Assembly (NCBI GenBank): GCA_026874595.1
Contig: CM049308.1
Location: forward strand, 15,186,001 to 15,250,000
Length of the DNA: 64,000 bases
Reading direction: 5' to 3'
Source of the DNA: Sipunculus nudus
Taxonomy: Eukaryota; Annelida; Sipuncula; Golfingiida; Sipunculidae
Shown here: positions 34,052 through 47,300 of the stretch, piece after piece
How positions within the stretch are numbered: the stretch's first letter is position 1
How the letters are laid out: every line of letters starts with the position of its first letter
The notes under the pieces: model-generated
Seen by the model: the letters and a program-made list of their open reading frames with translations, nothing else
Databases searched by the model: none
Told to the model about the DNA's origin: nothing
Position numbers and translations under genes: made by a program

Positions 34052-37000
34052 CTATTCTACTCTAATTCAATCATATGTTAACAACTGCATATATTGAGTA
34101 CCGGAGTACTCAATACTCTTCCTGAGAATGGAAAAAAATGTATTCCTGTTCTGAAATCGCCGGGACTATGGAAGAAAACGATACGTAACACAAAATCGTA
34201 TTAACACGTTAAGTGCATTTTGTTCTATTTACCGTATTTTAGATCGAAAAAATCCGCCCCTTTTTGCCCACTCTAAATCCGCCCCTTGCCGTGCGGTGAC
34301 AGCCCAACTTAAAGGGTTAGCTGGTCCGGGATGACACTAGGGATAATTAAATAGTGTGAGGAAGTGCCAAACAATGCTAGACTGACAGGTATGACTTGTG
34401 TAACGCTCAAGAGTTATTTGAAAGCTGTGAAGGGAATATTAGTCATCGAAAGGGAAATTATAAAAAAAACTATCAACGTTGTAATGCAATGAGGTTCAAG
34501 TGGAGTTGTATTAATAGTGAGTATATGAACATGTTCATCAGCTAGTGTTTAGCAATACAAGCAACCTTTGTCGAAGATGGAGAGAGTTAAAAACCGTGTC
34601 CCCACGGCATGTATCCATAGCGACAGCATCAGAACTGGTGTCTAAAGATGAATGAATGGATTCTCCTTTGTTTTAGCAGGTGCAATTGTGATTTAGTAAT
34701 AATATATTGAATCTATGGATTCATAGTAAACTATACCACATCTTTCTGATCTGTTAGTGGCTGTGCAAAGGGAATCGATCATTTTTTGCTATGAAATGCT
34801 GGCCGCTATTTTTACCGTTTTGTATTCTGGCAGAGAAAAAAACGAGATGTATTATATCCATTTTGACAATAAAGATCGCGAACAGTAAACGCCAAATAAG
34901 CACTATCTTCACATACATAGTCATATTCAAAGGCTTGGTAAAAACATAGGCGGAAGTCCGGAAAATAATCGTGTGTAATGCAATTACAGATCGTTCCGAG
35001 GTCCCAGTTGAGGGTATCACAACAAAGCTCAGTTGCTATGGCAGTCCAAAGGCATGCATCGCGGGAACAATACGGCAGACAATAATTCCCACTACACCCA
35101 ACACATGACGTCCACGTATGATTCCGTCCATTAAGCTTTATTGTGACTAGTTAAAACATGAGCATTACGACGAATGGAAAGGTCTCTTTGTCCAGCGGTG
35201 ACGGCGTCTCCCGGCTTCATTATTGTTCGATACTGGGTGATAACCCGCTGGGTACTGGAGACTCAATGTAAATTGCAGCAGGGTTTGCTATGAGTTCATC
35301 GGCCAATATTTTCTCAGCCTCTTTGAATTATTGATTCCTGGAAGATCTCACAGGCGCTCTTAAAAGGAAGGACTAGCTTAAGCCCAGGGAAAAAAACAAC
35401 AGACCTTCCTTTCCGCTGTGTATATTATGTTGGCCCCTCGTTGGGCGCCAAGTTTTTACTCATGTAAACACTGGCTCTCCCAGCAACTAACCTGAAAAGG
35501 TATTCAACCCGTCACGAGTTGCCATTCCCAAAATGACGAATTACTGTTTCTTGACTGTGGTTTCAGACATCGTGTTTGAAGAGATGTGCTTATTGTCCGA
35601 TGATTATTACCCGCTCAGGTATTCAAAATACCATCCACTGTCCCATTTATTCCATACCCTTCAATAATAATAACCCGCTTAATATTAGATATTGTAGAAA
35701 TAATTTGGAAATGATTGGAATTTTTAGCATCTTACGCTATAATGAGAAAAAAAATCTTTGAAATATTTCTATAAAAAGTAGATTCTTTTATTCAAGAAAG
35801 AATGCCATATTTCATTATGAAAGACCAAAGGTTTTTCTATGTACAGAAATACATTTTCAAACCACTTACGTCAAAGTGACTTTGTTTTCAATGGAATAAT
35901 CTGGGAATTATTAGTGAAGAAATCGGCTGTCGCATTTCGCTGTTATTCTTTGCATTTTATTTTGCAGATTTTTCCTTAATTGATTAATTCAACCCTGGAA
36001 ATTTAGCCACGGAGAAAGCTATAAATTAGGCTTTAAAAGCAGGTCGGTAAATCAGAATTACCGCCGGATGCGTCACATCCAATATTTCTAACATTCATCA
36101 TGGCACGATGGAGGCAGTCTTTGTCATCTGGCCATGCGCGACCCTAGAAGTAATTAACACCAGGAAATTTTCCTTGACTCCGAGCAGTAATTATGCAAGT
36201 CGTACAGAATCCCAGTGTCCAATAAACCACGAAGAAACAAAAGTTCCTGACGTTGAGCAGACGACCGGAAATGCAACGGCCGCCATTTTAACTCATGCTT
36301 TTTTATTCTTCTTGCATACACGTTTTATATACACACTGAACAATAAACATGTTTATGTTTCAGGTCCAACCCTTGGAATTTGAGATAAAACGTGAATGGC
36401 CGATGATCCGTGATTATGCACTGTGAATACAGTTTGGGGATCAAATAGGAAATATTCTATGGTGAGGCTGAATCGACCAATCTTTATACATTATGCATGT
36501 TGTTTGCACGCACGCATTAAAATGTTTTCCAGCCCACTGGCGCAGGAAGTGTTTCATCACACATCCCATGAGTCTCTGCGCTCCGTTAGGTTTGTTTAAA
36601 CCTAGTCACACCGGGACATATAAAGGATCCTTTTATGTTCTTTAATATCCTTAAATCTATTTAAAAGCTAGCCTGTCTCCCAACATTTCACTTCATATTA
36701 ACGAAGAGAAAACAGACAGTTCAGACATTTACTTTTGTTGAAAAAAAAATAATGGTCCAGTCCATATATAAAATGAGCTATTTATATTGTAAAATAATAA
36801 AATGGATCTTTACAGGGTGTACGTATTTACACCTAGATCCCATTTGCATGTACATCGTATCTTAGACAGTACTCAGTACGCAATGATTTTTAAAGCCATT
36901 TTGTAAAATGTCCATGAAGTCATTTGCTAAGAAATTGTAATAATAAGTTTGAATAAGCTTGCTATGGAATTTTTACATATATTTCAAAGACCAGTTTATC

Positions 37001-37419
37001 TCTTTGAAATATTACGCTCCCCGTTTTGTTTTAAAACAAGTAATACGAACCTAAACATAATAAAACTGATTCATTAAACTAATGACTGTGAGAGCTAAAT
37101 CGAATTTCCCCTTCCTTGAGATGCAACTTCACTCTGTATTGCCTGAAATTTTTGCCCACCGCACTACTGTGTGGACAAACCCTACGTGGGCGTATACTAA
37201 CTTAAAACCTTGACCAAATATAGTTACTTAGCAAATTTACTGATCAAGAAACCCGTCTCCTAACAATCCGGCTACTACGTGATGGTGTGCCTTAATTTTT
37301 TGGGGAAAAGTATGCATCAGACCGCCTTAATTCAAACCAGCCGACGTGGTTATGATTAATAATAAAAATCAAGGAAACGAACCTTATATTTGGCCCCAAA
37401 CTTGAAAAACATACGACTA
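34052..37419. other. Intergenic DNA, partly unique-looking
   Basis: No gene recognised. A short direct repeat AAATCCGCCCCTT occurs twice at 34250-34284. The stretches 35160-35480 and 35930-36300 are of mixed composition, without repeat partners in the window, and could hold conserved noncoding sequence, but nothing in the sequence alone proves it. The 91-codon frame at 36108-36383 has no recognisable domain. Confidence 0.35.
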
Positions 37420-37640
37420 AAATTTGCGAAATTGGGCGTTGTCGCAAAAGAGCGTTATTCCGCTCTACACTTATGCCGTACAAGTCCCATTGCCACCAAA
37501 CCATCCGTAGGTACATTCCTACCTGAACGATATTTTCGGAGTATTTTCGTGTCGCATCCCCGCCCCTTTATCAAACCCTGACTGGTTTTATAATCCTTCC
37601 AGTTTATTCAACATGGCCGCTATCGCGGATCGCCATTGTT
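37420..37640 (+). repeat. Dispersed repeat R3, copy 1
   Basis: Shares with 40400-40560 and 47040-47300 the order CCCATTGCCACCAAACC, GGTACATTCCTACCTGAACG, a GAGTATT...GTGTCGCATCCCCGCCCC block, TATCAAACCCTGACTGG and (with 47 kb) a GGCCGCTATCG motif. Class unknown; noncoding. Confidence 0.7.
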
Positions 37641-38754
37641 CATATCGACTAAATCCCCCGTATCGCAAGACGGATGACGGAGGTCAAATGGCCCGGTTGC
37701 GACAGATAATTATTATAATAAGTATAAGTGCAGAAAGGGGAAGCGAATTTTGCATTAGTTTAATCGACAAGGTACATCCAACTCTGACATAAAAACTCGT
37801 TACCACAGCAACACTATTCAAAGAAATATTTTTAATTTAAATCTACTTCACATTTCCAGAGTTAAAAAAATAGCTGCTGGCACACAAGAAGTTATGTTTT
37901 TTACTTAATGTGTTGAGGCTGATGAAGTTATGTCATAGCAATAACGTGTGTAAGCACACGTTATTTTTATTAGAAATATGATTTAAATTAACAGACATGA
38001 TTAACACCTACATAACTAATTCCTTAAGGTCTCATGATCGTCAAACAACCTTGGTTTATTTATCTTTAGAATTCGTGTTAAAATTAATTTAAGCCATAAT
38101 GATATATACATATTTGAAATCCTTAGAATATCTGCAGTTGGATGAGATACATGTACCTTGTCTCAGTTTTTCCTTTGAAGATTTTAAACTTTAAAATTAT
38201 TTATTTTATATATTTTTAATGCGATATATCGCACATTTGGCAAAGAGTATGTATGTAAAAATAGTATCACATGGAAGTACATACAAATATTTCTAGGTTT
38301 TTTTTATTGTGTGTTTATAATCTCTTTTTCCTATTGAATTTTCAATTTTAAAAAAATATGATACAAACCATGCATATTTTTTAAAATGGTTTTTAACTGC
38401 TAAACTAAAACAGATATCGAAAAAAGAAAAAAACATTTTAGATTACATGTCAACTTACCTATATGCAAAATTTGAAAATTCTGCTTGTGGTGGTTTTCGA
38501 GAAATATCGCGCCGAAGACCGTGTTGTCTGTTGAATTGTTGTTTTGAGAAAATGGTCAAACACTGTTTGGGAAGAGTAATCTCGTTTTCAACGGAAAACA
38601 GGAATATCAGCGCAAGTGAAAGTCATATATTTTCATGATATATTCTGATCTGAATTATTTTCGATAAACAAAATTGAAAAATTAAATAGTTTGTCATGGT
38701 GAAAAAGACGAAATTTTAACATGAAATGAAATCTCAAGAACTGTCAAACAGAAG
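37641..38754. other. AT-rich intergenic DNA
   Basis: Nothing recognised; strongly AT-rich between 38090 and 38440. Confidence 0.4.
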
Positions 38755-38960
38755 TAGGCGGAGCTTACTGCTCCGAGTGGCTGGTCATCGGTAATTAGGT
38801 CACCGCGCCGGGACACGCGTCAGGTGGTAAGTGACTGATTAGCAACGATTACTCTAATCATTGTGAGCAAACATTCGAACTGCCAATGAATCCCCCGCTC
38901 ACAGTCATACTTGAACACTGTAGACACGAACTAACTAGCAGCAACACCTGCTAGTAGCCT
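38755..38960. promoter_or_regulatory. Possible regulatory patch
   Basis: A GC-richer island in AT-rich DNA with a GGCGGAGCTTACTGCTCCG inverted motif, TAATTAGG, GATTAGCAACGATTACTCTA and ATCATTG. Three ATTA/TAAT cores lie within about 80 bp. Speculative; based only on motif clustering and absence of repeat partners in the window. Confidence 0.2.
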
Positions 38961-40320
38961 AAACCGATATCATCCAATGACGATACCTATAGATTACCGA
39001 ATATTGAATAGGCATATTTAGCATAAAATATTTTTTTTTGGTTAAAATTTTCAAATGAAATATCTTTATATTTGAAAACTCTATCCAGACTTTAATATAG
39101 TTTATAATGTAAAAATAAATCATCGAATCCCGATGTTGATTGACAGCGTTCCCGAACAAGATCCGAACTGGCTTTTATGTATTATTCAGCGCTATAAGCC
39201 ATCCAGCAGCACGTACTATGAATATTAAAACAAGGTTGACTTTTCCACAAGGTGCCGTATTTACCACGTAAAATGTTAACGATTTCAGTGAATGTCGACG
39301 TTTTTAGCTGAGATATACACGGAGACACGCAAGCTTACAGGACAACCAGTACAGAGTAATAATTATACATAAGAAGCGGCGAGTGCCAAGCAATGCAATA
39401 TTTTATCGGTTTGTAGTATTCGGCTACGTCATGAAACGAAAATATTTTAAAACCAGCTTTTAAATATATTTAAAATACATAAACATATTGAGCATAAAAT
39501 AAGACAAGATAATAACATGGGTGAAATAGTTAAAAGCCGTAGCAAGTACGTAAAGTTTACTGAAATAACAAGCGTCAATTTCATATTACATGACATATTC
39601 TTGCTAAACCACGACGTTTACCTGTTTAGGATGGCCCTGGCGTAATTTTGGGCAGTAACACAGACCTAAACAAAATTCTACGATCTGCATAATAGATCAG
39701 GGGTTAGAGTACAGGGGAAGTGTTTGCAGTAATTAGTGCCAATTAATTATCATGTGCCGGTAATAAAGATAAGCACAGTCCCCGGATGGACCGTGCACCG
39801 CCAGTAAATAGTTAACCAATTGAAAAAAAGTAAAGCGATTGAATATCCTGTTGATTCTCGCCGAGTTATCAGTGGTCCTGAATTAAAAATGCATATTTTT
39901 CCAATGGATACAATATAACGCCAGGAAAGTGTCTTGTGACAAGATAGATATAACAAACAACTATAAGGTCACGGTTTTTCACAAAAATGTCAATTTTACG
40001 ATTTTTGACGATCATAAAACCTTAAATGTCCAAATATGCAGACGATTTCCTGTCTCTAATACTCGGTGAGAATTGATCGTACTCACCAAGAAGCACTGGT
40101 ATCACCAGCATTTTTTTACTTTTCTAGGACAGTTTAAAGAAATGGCCGCTGTAAATTGGGACGTCTAACCTCATTTTTTGGCTTTGATTTCTTGGCGACC
40201 ATTCCCAAACATCAAATAGATTTTCAGATTTTAAGTATTTTTAACACCTATATTTCAGAACTTCAGGAAGGCTATAGATATGCTCGATCAGTGCTCTATA
40301 TTAGGTTTTATGTGCATTAA
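38961..40320. other. Intergenic DNA, nothing recognised
   Basis: Mixed composition; no gene or repeat partner identified. Confidence 0.4.
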
Positions 40321-40560
40321 GTGAGTTAAGATTTGCTGTGGCCTTGCGGTGTTCGACTAAAGTCCTGGACATCCCATTATAATTTGCGGTTATCGGCGCC
40401 GTCATCCCCGAAGGGTTCCTCCGGCCTCTACTTGTAATTATAAGGTCTAATGACCACCAAACTCTCGTCGGTAAATTCCTACCTAGAGACTTATCTGGGA
40501 TTACCCTCCTGTCGTATACCCGTCCCCTTATCAAACCCTGACCTCGCAAAGTTTCGATAT
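40321..40560 (+). repeat. Dispersed repeat R3, copy 2
   Basis: Most of the match to copy 1 lies at 40450-40545: GACCACCAAACTCTCGTCGG, TAAATTCCTACC, GTCGTATACCCGTCCCC and TTATCAAACCCTGACC. The minus-strand frame across it is not a gene. Confidence 0.65.
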
Positions 40561-41744
40561 AATCCGTGGGGCTAAAATGCTGCGTATAGTAAAAAAAAAG
40601 GCTATCGCAAGTCTCATGTAGGAATGAATACCGCTATTTTCTGAAAAAAAAACTGAAACTCACTTGCTATTTTTCGCCCCGTAATAGTAAATATCACACC
40701 TGATGTTTGTTAAGAAGCATCACATACATTTATTTTTACACACTTTTTTCAGACAATTTGAAGATTTCCCTTGTAAGATGTTTTACTTTTACAATAAAAT
40801 CCAGGCTACTGCACTGCATTAACGAATTTCATGCTCAAATAATATAAGCATGTCCGTTGTGTTTGGGAATGTCAAATCTAGCCACGATTTGCTGAATTCT
40901 CATCAAGTGTGTTCTACTATGCTAAACTGGCCTTAGCCTAAGGGGACGGGTATTAACGAATATTCCCTGTTAACCCACGAACTGGCCTAGTTTCTGATAG
41001 ATGGCACTACAAGAGACCCTTCCAAAATTTCCCAAATAATGTCAAATTCTTTCATGAATTATGGGAAACATTCACAATGGCCTGGTAGAATAAAGGCATA
41101 TTTAGTTTGCATTGTTCCCCCAACCCCCAACCCCCGAGGAATCACGTGACATTTGAGGACCGTCAGTGGTTATACAGATCCTTCCCTCACGTGCGTATAA
41201 GATGACGTTACCATAGCTCACGGAGCAGCCTTTGTCCATTCGCTTTTATTGTTGACCTCGTACGATTTGACCTGCATCATACAAGAAATTGCTAGTTAGT
41301 CCGAGTGTTAATAAACAGGGTCGGATGTGCAGGTCAGTGCTAATTAATGTAATTATGGGTCTAGCATTCAGAGTACCCAGGGTTCAATGACACGCTTTTT
41401 TCAAGATCTGCCACCAGCAATAAAGACGTTGATCACATTTACGTCTGAAAACAAAAGCATCTGAAGTGGTTATGTCAATATCAATGCCACATAATGTTTT
41501 CGTCTGTTGTAGGAAAGATAACCCGAATAAATGCTTAATAATTGCTGTCCTTTTGAAGTACAAGTTTATTTTATCTATATGTATTTCTAAGGATTCTTCA
41601 CTACAAGGATGCAGATTAGGGAAGCTTGGAAGGTTAAGCAGGCGATGAAAAAAAATTCTTAAAATAAACATACAAAATGGGGGGAAAACTGGAATATGTA
41701 ATGAAAATGACATTACACGAACACAGTGATGAAGGACTCGTACT
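40561..41744. other. Intergenic DNA, nothing recognised
   Basis: Includes a C-rich run CCCCCAACCCCCAACCCCC at about 41115-41135 and, at 41140-41370, a unique-looking patch with two CACGTG-like words, CCTTTGTCC and TAATTAATGTAATTATG. No coding region recognised. Confidence 0.35.
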
Positions 41745-42105
41745 TGTAAAGGTAAAGGTACGGGGTTTATAGTCTTCTATTACCGCAGTAGTCGCAGTCT
41801 GAGCCGGCTTTTAACACTTTGCCTTCCTGGTCTTTCGGGCCTGTTCATTCTAGTTGTTTTTCTTGGCTCCCATGGGCAGCATACAACCCAAGCAGCCATT
41901 ACAGGCGCTAGAAGGTTATTCGTTCTACATTTGCCTGCCACCCATGACCAGTACCCATTCACTCCTGGGTCGAGAGAGCGCACCCTTGTGGTAAAGACTT
42001 AGGCCAGGTGTTTTAGCGAAGACGGCAATCTAAACGGGACGCGAACCCACAGCCCTTCGGACAAACACGACTCAGTTAGGACCCCCTACTGAGTCGTGAC
42101 ACAAG
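41745..42105 (-). mobile_element. Putative SINE, family 3 (minus strand)
   Basis: Read on the minus strand it begins with a hairpin, passes a B-box-like GGGTTCGCGTCCC (about 42040), continues through a ~250-bp body including GGGTACTGGTCATGGGTGGC, and ends in a tail of short ACCTTT repeats (41745-41760). The hairpin arms on the plus strand are CACGACTCAGTTAGG (42066-42080) and CCTACTGAGTCGTG (42085-42098), pairing except for one extra base. Order and tail fit a tRNA-related retroposon, but the A-box is unclear. Confidence 0.5.
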
Positions 42106-42324
42106 CCAAATTTAAAACCGCCCTACAAGTCCACGCCACGCTTTATAACCGTGTCTCCGCATACAGTCAGCAGGCAGACCGCAGGCAGAAATATCCCGTA
42201 CATGCAGAACAATATACGAATATATTGGGTTAAAACGGAATATTTCACACACATGGTAGGTGTGGTTGTAGAGATAAGAAACTATCAAAAGGTCTAGGGG
42301 CTTTATTTGAAGTGACACAATACT
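42106..42324. other. Spacer
   Basis: Nothing recognised between the two SINE-like elements; a minus-strand frame of 179 codons (42112-42651) spans this spacer, the next SINE and part of the MITE and is therefore a composite artefact. Confidence 0.5.
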
Positions 42325-42517
42325 TGTAAGCAATGAGGCGTTGTCAAAAATGACGAAAATATTTGCATCTTCATGGGGCCTTATAATGCGATCCTCAGAG
42401 TTAGATGTCCAGGCACTCTGGCAAGCCAGTAAGCTGGCCATAATGTCAGAGGGCCGATCTGGCGCTATACTACGGTCACAGGTCCCGCGCCCTACCATTA
42501 ACCCACCACGCTCCACA
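42325..42517 (-). mobile_element. tRNA-derived SINE, family 4 (minus strand)
   Basis: On the minus strand it starts GTGGAGCGTGGTGGGTTAAT and GGTAGGGCGCGGGACC, resembling a tRNA D-arm/A-box. It ends near the 22-base block at 42333-42354 that is identical (inverted) to 16367-16388. The B-box is degraded. With the 16.3 kb fragment it defines a small family whose 3' part contains GTCATTTTTGACAACGCC. Confidence 0.5.
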
Positions 42518-42529
42518 AATAAAACTTGT

Positions 42530-42977
42530 ACTCGAGACTCCTGGACACGGATTTGTACTCGGACTCGGAAGTAAGGCCTCAGGAAATCAGGCAGAGTGCA
42601 CCTCGAGTACAGTAGAAAATAAAACTCACAAATTATATAAAGTCTCTGCACATAAATAAAATACCAACAGAAGGAAACAAAAAATAAGACTATACATACC
42701 TAGTTTCAGCTGTGTATCAGGGGGTAAACGTAATTAAACATTCAAGTTAAGGGCACTTGTAAACTAACATTAAATTTGCGTGTTTATCTCAAGTATCCTT
42801 TTATTTTATTTTTTTTTATTTTGATAAGATGATTTGTATTTGACTCGGACTCGTACTCGAACTCGAGTTCAAAATGACTCGGACTCGAAGGAGATGAACT
42901 TGGACTCGAACCACAATGACTCGGACTGAAGTGGCCAGCACTTAGTCATGTATGGTTAGGACTCGATTATATCACTG
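42530..42977 (-). mobile_element. hAT-like MITE built of GAGTCC motifs, copy 3 (minus strand, left end eroded)
   Basis: The right boundary ggactcgattatatcactg is the reverse complement of CAGTGATATAATCGAGTCC, matching the family terminus. GACTCGGACTCG motifs cluster at 42530-42570 and 42840-42965, the reverse complement of those in copies 1 and 2, with an AT-rich centre between. The left terminus cannot be seen and may have been lost where the element meets the SINE. Confidence 0.65.
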
Positions 42978-45900
42978 TACGAAAAGAATGATAAAAAATA
43001 ATATGCAAATAAAAATAAAATAATAATTTTCTGATCCCATGATATCAACTTCTGTCCAGTGACGTTTTTGCTTCATAGTTTACACCTGCACCCACAAAAC
43101 TAATTTGGCTACATAGATTTAGTCACCAATTTTTAAATACTTACCGTTTTTTTAATGTATCCTTATTTGTTTCAATGTTCTTAACAAAGCAGTTAAAGTG
43201 TACGAGCATATGTAACAAATTTGTTGTGAGTAAATTTTGTTTGTAAAAATGTGACCCCCTATGCATTTTTGTTCTTCACCAATCTATGAAGTCTAAAAAG
43301 CATGGTGTCAATTTTTTACAACCGAAACATAAAAGAAAGTAAAGAGGGACAAAAGCATAAGAAACGGTAATATTTTAATGCATTTACATGCTAAAGGCAC
43401 AAATGGTTTTCTTTAAATAGATCGGGATTGTCTAAATTTATATTTTGGGTTTATATTAAAGGGACCTATTCGTACAACAGGCATGTTGACTTTACACCTA
43501 TAGTATAATATGCTTTTTGCACATAGGGCGTTTTTTTCTCCTTTAAATATTATGCTATCTGCAAAATTTGATTCTAATCCGTTTGCTTATACTCCAGTAC
43601 ACAAGTAGTGAGAACCTTTCATCGGTACGAGATCAACGATGCCAAATTTAAACATAGCGGACACGCTACCTGGTGGCCGTACTGCGTGACTTCACAAATC
43701 AGGATTTTTCAAGCATCCAGCCGATGTTTCTTTCTTTTTTTTTTTCATGTCACTTATCCTTGTTTTTGAGCTCTGTATGCTCAAGATCGCACCTCTGTCC
43801 ATGCAGTCTGCTCATGGTAAACAAACTCATGGGAACTTTGTTTACTTACATACAGAACCATAACAACGTATAAACAGGTGAATTGGAGATACGAGTTAAG
43901 TGTTGATAAGTGTTCATTTTTCTTACCTATAAGCAATGGTAATGTCTAGTCACTGAGTTATGGGGAAATGTATCTCTCGCCCGTGCAGGTTGATAGACAC
44001 ATATTTTTCTTATACATTGAGCTCTTGAGTCATGACAAATGGATGGGACATTTAAATCAATGATGATTTATTATGAGAATGGCAATTAATATCAAACTTC
44101 GTACAAGTATCAGATTTTTGGCCTTAGGAATCGGGAATCAACGTATGGCGACAATTACATCAGGTCTTTAATACAAGTCTTATTATTTCATAGTAACATT
44201 ACATTACTTTACATGTGCTCCCTTTTTAAATATAATATATTATATAAATTCAATATTTGCCAAATCTGGATACATATGATTTAATTATACTCATGTAAAT
44301 GTAACAAATGTTTCATGTTTTTGTTCGAGAAAGCAGTAAGTACGACGAACTAAGTTCAGATTCTTTGAGACTCGGTCACTTGACAATTGGATGTGAAAGC
44401 TGACAACACACAGGAGGCTTTGTGAATTATAACATAAATGACTTTTCTGTCACAATGTGTCATGTCAGAAAAGTTAAATCTAATCAAAGGAAATTAGAGT
44501 ATGCTTCTCAACCTTGATATTAACTTTCTCCATATCGATCCTCACACTATAAAGTCAACAATTTGTTATTGTTTCTGTTACATTTATTACAATAACTATA
44601 ATAATATGGGAAAACATGGCTGAATTCGGGAAAAATAGAAACCTTTATTTATATTCAAAGCATGTTTTCCAAATAAGGCGCACATCATTTACCTTGTGCG
44701 CGAACTCAAAAATTATGTCGGATCACGGTGTCAGAGAAATAAGTATTAGTTAAGCAGGCCTCCATTGGTACAGTTTTTGTGTTCAGTTATCCGATATAAA
44801 AAAAATCAAATGTAAAAAAATTGGGCTCCAGTCAGTCATTTAAATTCATCTTCTGAATCTGACATGCCCTACATTAATTGACTGTAGCAAATAAAGCATA
44901 ACCAGAGGCAGTAATCCCATGTTCCATAAGCTATCATAAAAATATCAAAATAGTATATCTTCCTTCTAATCTGAATCTTAATGTTTAGCCTGCATTATAC
45001 AGACAGTGTACTGCTCATACTATATAGATTACTATTTTTATAAAAAGAATGTTGTTCCAATAATCCTGCCGGTAGGAATGTAACCGCTTTTCGCCAAAGT
45101 GCAATTTCAAAATTAAATTTCTTGTGAGTTGCATTTATTGGCAAAAAATAACGCAAATTTTAGATATACCTTTTAAGTCATTCAAGGATAATGAAAAATG
45201 GGAAAGTATTAAATAATAATCAATATTAAACATTTTACCTTTGTTTTTGTCTTATTTCTGTTAAGATTGTTTCTGTTTTAATTGTTGTATTGGTGTGGCC
45301 TAAATGCTCCGATTTCATATACCCTGAAATGTAAGGAAAAAAATTACCCACTCAAAGAAATCATTTTAAAAATTGAGCTGCGGGGAAGGGGGAGTGTTAA
45401 GACGGGTTAGAAAATTATTTGCAAATACGAAAAAGAACATCATATGACTCAATGTGACACGCTTGAATTTTGTTTAGAATATATATTTAATTCAAAAGAA
45501 GTTTTTCCTACAATAGGACATATTTTTATGCATTTTCTTCTTTAAAAAAAAATTGTTTTTCCCCTGACAGATTCCTCAATGTATTTTTCATCAAAAACAA
45601 GTTTTTCATTCAATGTTTATTTTCAATCCTTCTCATTTCTCCTCCTACTGTAAATGTTTGTAAATACTTGTTTACTATAAACTGCGTGATTTTCTCATTT
45701 TATCAAGGAAAAGTAAAATGATTTATAGAAACAGCTGCCCTACAGAAAGTCTATTTGATCCTGAATGATATTTTATTGCCGCACAAAGAAGTTGTCTGAC
45801 GTTATATGACCAGCGTTGTACTTTTTTTCGGTCATATGTCCACACTCAAGCTCCAACAGTTACATTTTGAATCGTAGACTGTGAGAACGAGGGATCACGC

Positions 45901-47039
45901 AGCTATATATACTGCATACGTTACAGGTTATCAGCAGATGGTTCGACATACCAATTGCACAAAATATCCCAGAATACCTTGTTGCCTCTATACGTAATTT
46001 CTTTTATGGATTCAATGAAAATTTCGTTGAACAGTGGACCATTTGCCAAGAAAGAACTGATTACTTTTTCATTGTTATTCTGTTAAATGTTTAGTGGATA
46101 TTATGCGGATGCAGGTGTTGATGGAGGTATGTGCTCCACAAGTGCTCCCTGAATTTGTAATAGACGTGATATCAAATTCTTTATGAATGTACTCCAAGTT
46201 ATTATCAGTCAATGTATTAGACTAACCATTTTGAGGTGTTATGTTGCGAGGTATTTCTCTAAAGTAAATATTTATACATAATGACCCTCGATTTTTTTTC
46301 CCCTAAATGAAATTTGACCTAAAAAAATGACCTAACCCCTTTAGGAAAATTTATCATCCGTAGACGTAGCGTTAGATGTACGCAATTTAAGGTAACCCCC
46401 TCGTTTAATGTAAGATCCTTCTCCTTTACGTTATAACTTTTGACAACTGCCAGTCAGCAAACAGCAGTTTGTCAGCTCCGCGATATGTTATTATGACGTC
46501 GGCGTCACTGCATCCAACTTCCTTCACATTGGCGTAACCATGACGACGCTTCCCCGTTAGTTACTCACTACACCCCATGAACGTTATAGTACATCAGCCA
46601 GAGGGTTCACCGGTACCAAACAGGTGACAATTGCTATCAATGTTTTTTTTAAAGGTGTACTAGTGTAGATAATAAAAATGCCTGATAGCAGTATGAAAGT
46701 TGTAGCTTTCTGTAAAATATCAGCCTGTTTTGAAATGCACTTGCACCGAAATTGCAATTTTGCGAGACACACTGTTATATATATATTATTAGGTTATAAC
46801 ATCTTATATAATGCCTGCTTTAAAACATTTATAGCATTAATCTGGTGTGTCATTCATGGATATAGCTTTCCAAATGCTAAAGATATGATTACTTTTCCTC
46901 ACCCTGTATCATAGCAATTTTTATAATTTTAGCTGATATATTAAAAAAACACGAGGTGTATTTCTGATAATACCAACCGTGACCAGTTTGGTTTTATGAA
47001 GTGATTAATGAAGTCTGAAGTCTTTTAGCTGAAAAAAAA
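42978..47039. other. AT-rich intergenic DNA, no genes recognised
   Basis: About 4 kb of strongly AT-rich sequence without repeat partners in the window. A T run is at about 43734-43745. At 46440-46475 there is an imperfect palindrome around gtcagcaaacagcag and tttgtcagc. Frames such as 43673-43873 and 46678-46914 show no domain. Confidence 0.45.
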
Positions 47040-47300
47040 CATGTCTGGCACCCAACTACAATTTGTGGATTTGGGCGTGGTCACAGAAAGGTGTTATTCC
47101 GTTCTTTATTTAGCCGATACATGTCCCATTGCCACCGTCTGCAGAAACAATTAATGCCTGGTAAATGTTTTTGAGTATTCTTGTGTCGCATACCCACGCA
47201 CCTATCGAATCCTGATTGGTTAATTCTCCCAATTATTCCACGTGGCTGCTATCGGGGGCTGATATATAGACTAAAACTCAGATGTCGCAAGCAGAATGTC
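47040..47300 (+). repeat. Dispersed repeat R3, copy 3
   Basis: Aligns with copy 1 through TTGGGCGTGGTC, GTTATTCCGTTC, GTCCCATTGCCACC, GAGTATTCTTGTGTCGCATA, CCCACGCACC and GGCTGCTATCG. More diverged than copies 1 and 2 in its middle. Confidence 0.7.

Noticed and set aside
42112-42651. 179-codon minus-strand open frame
   Set aside because: Spans a spacer, a SINE and part of a MITE, with no recognisable domain; composite artefact.
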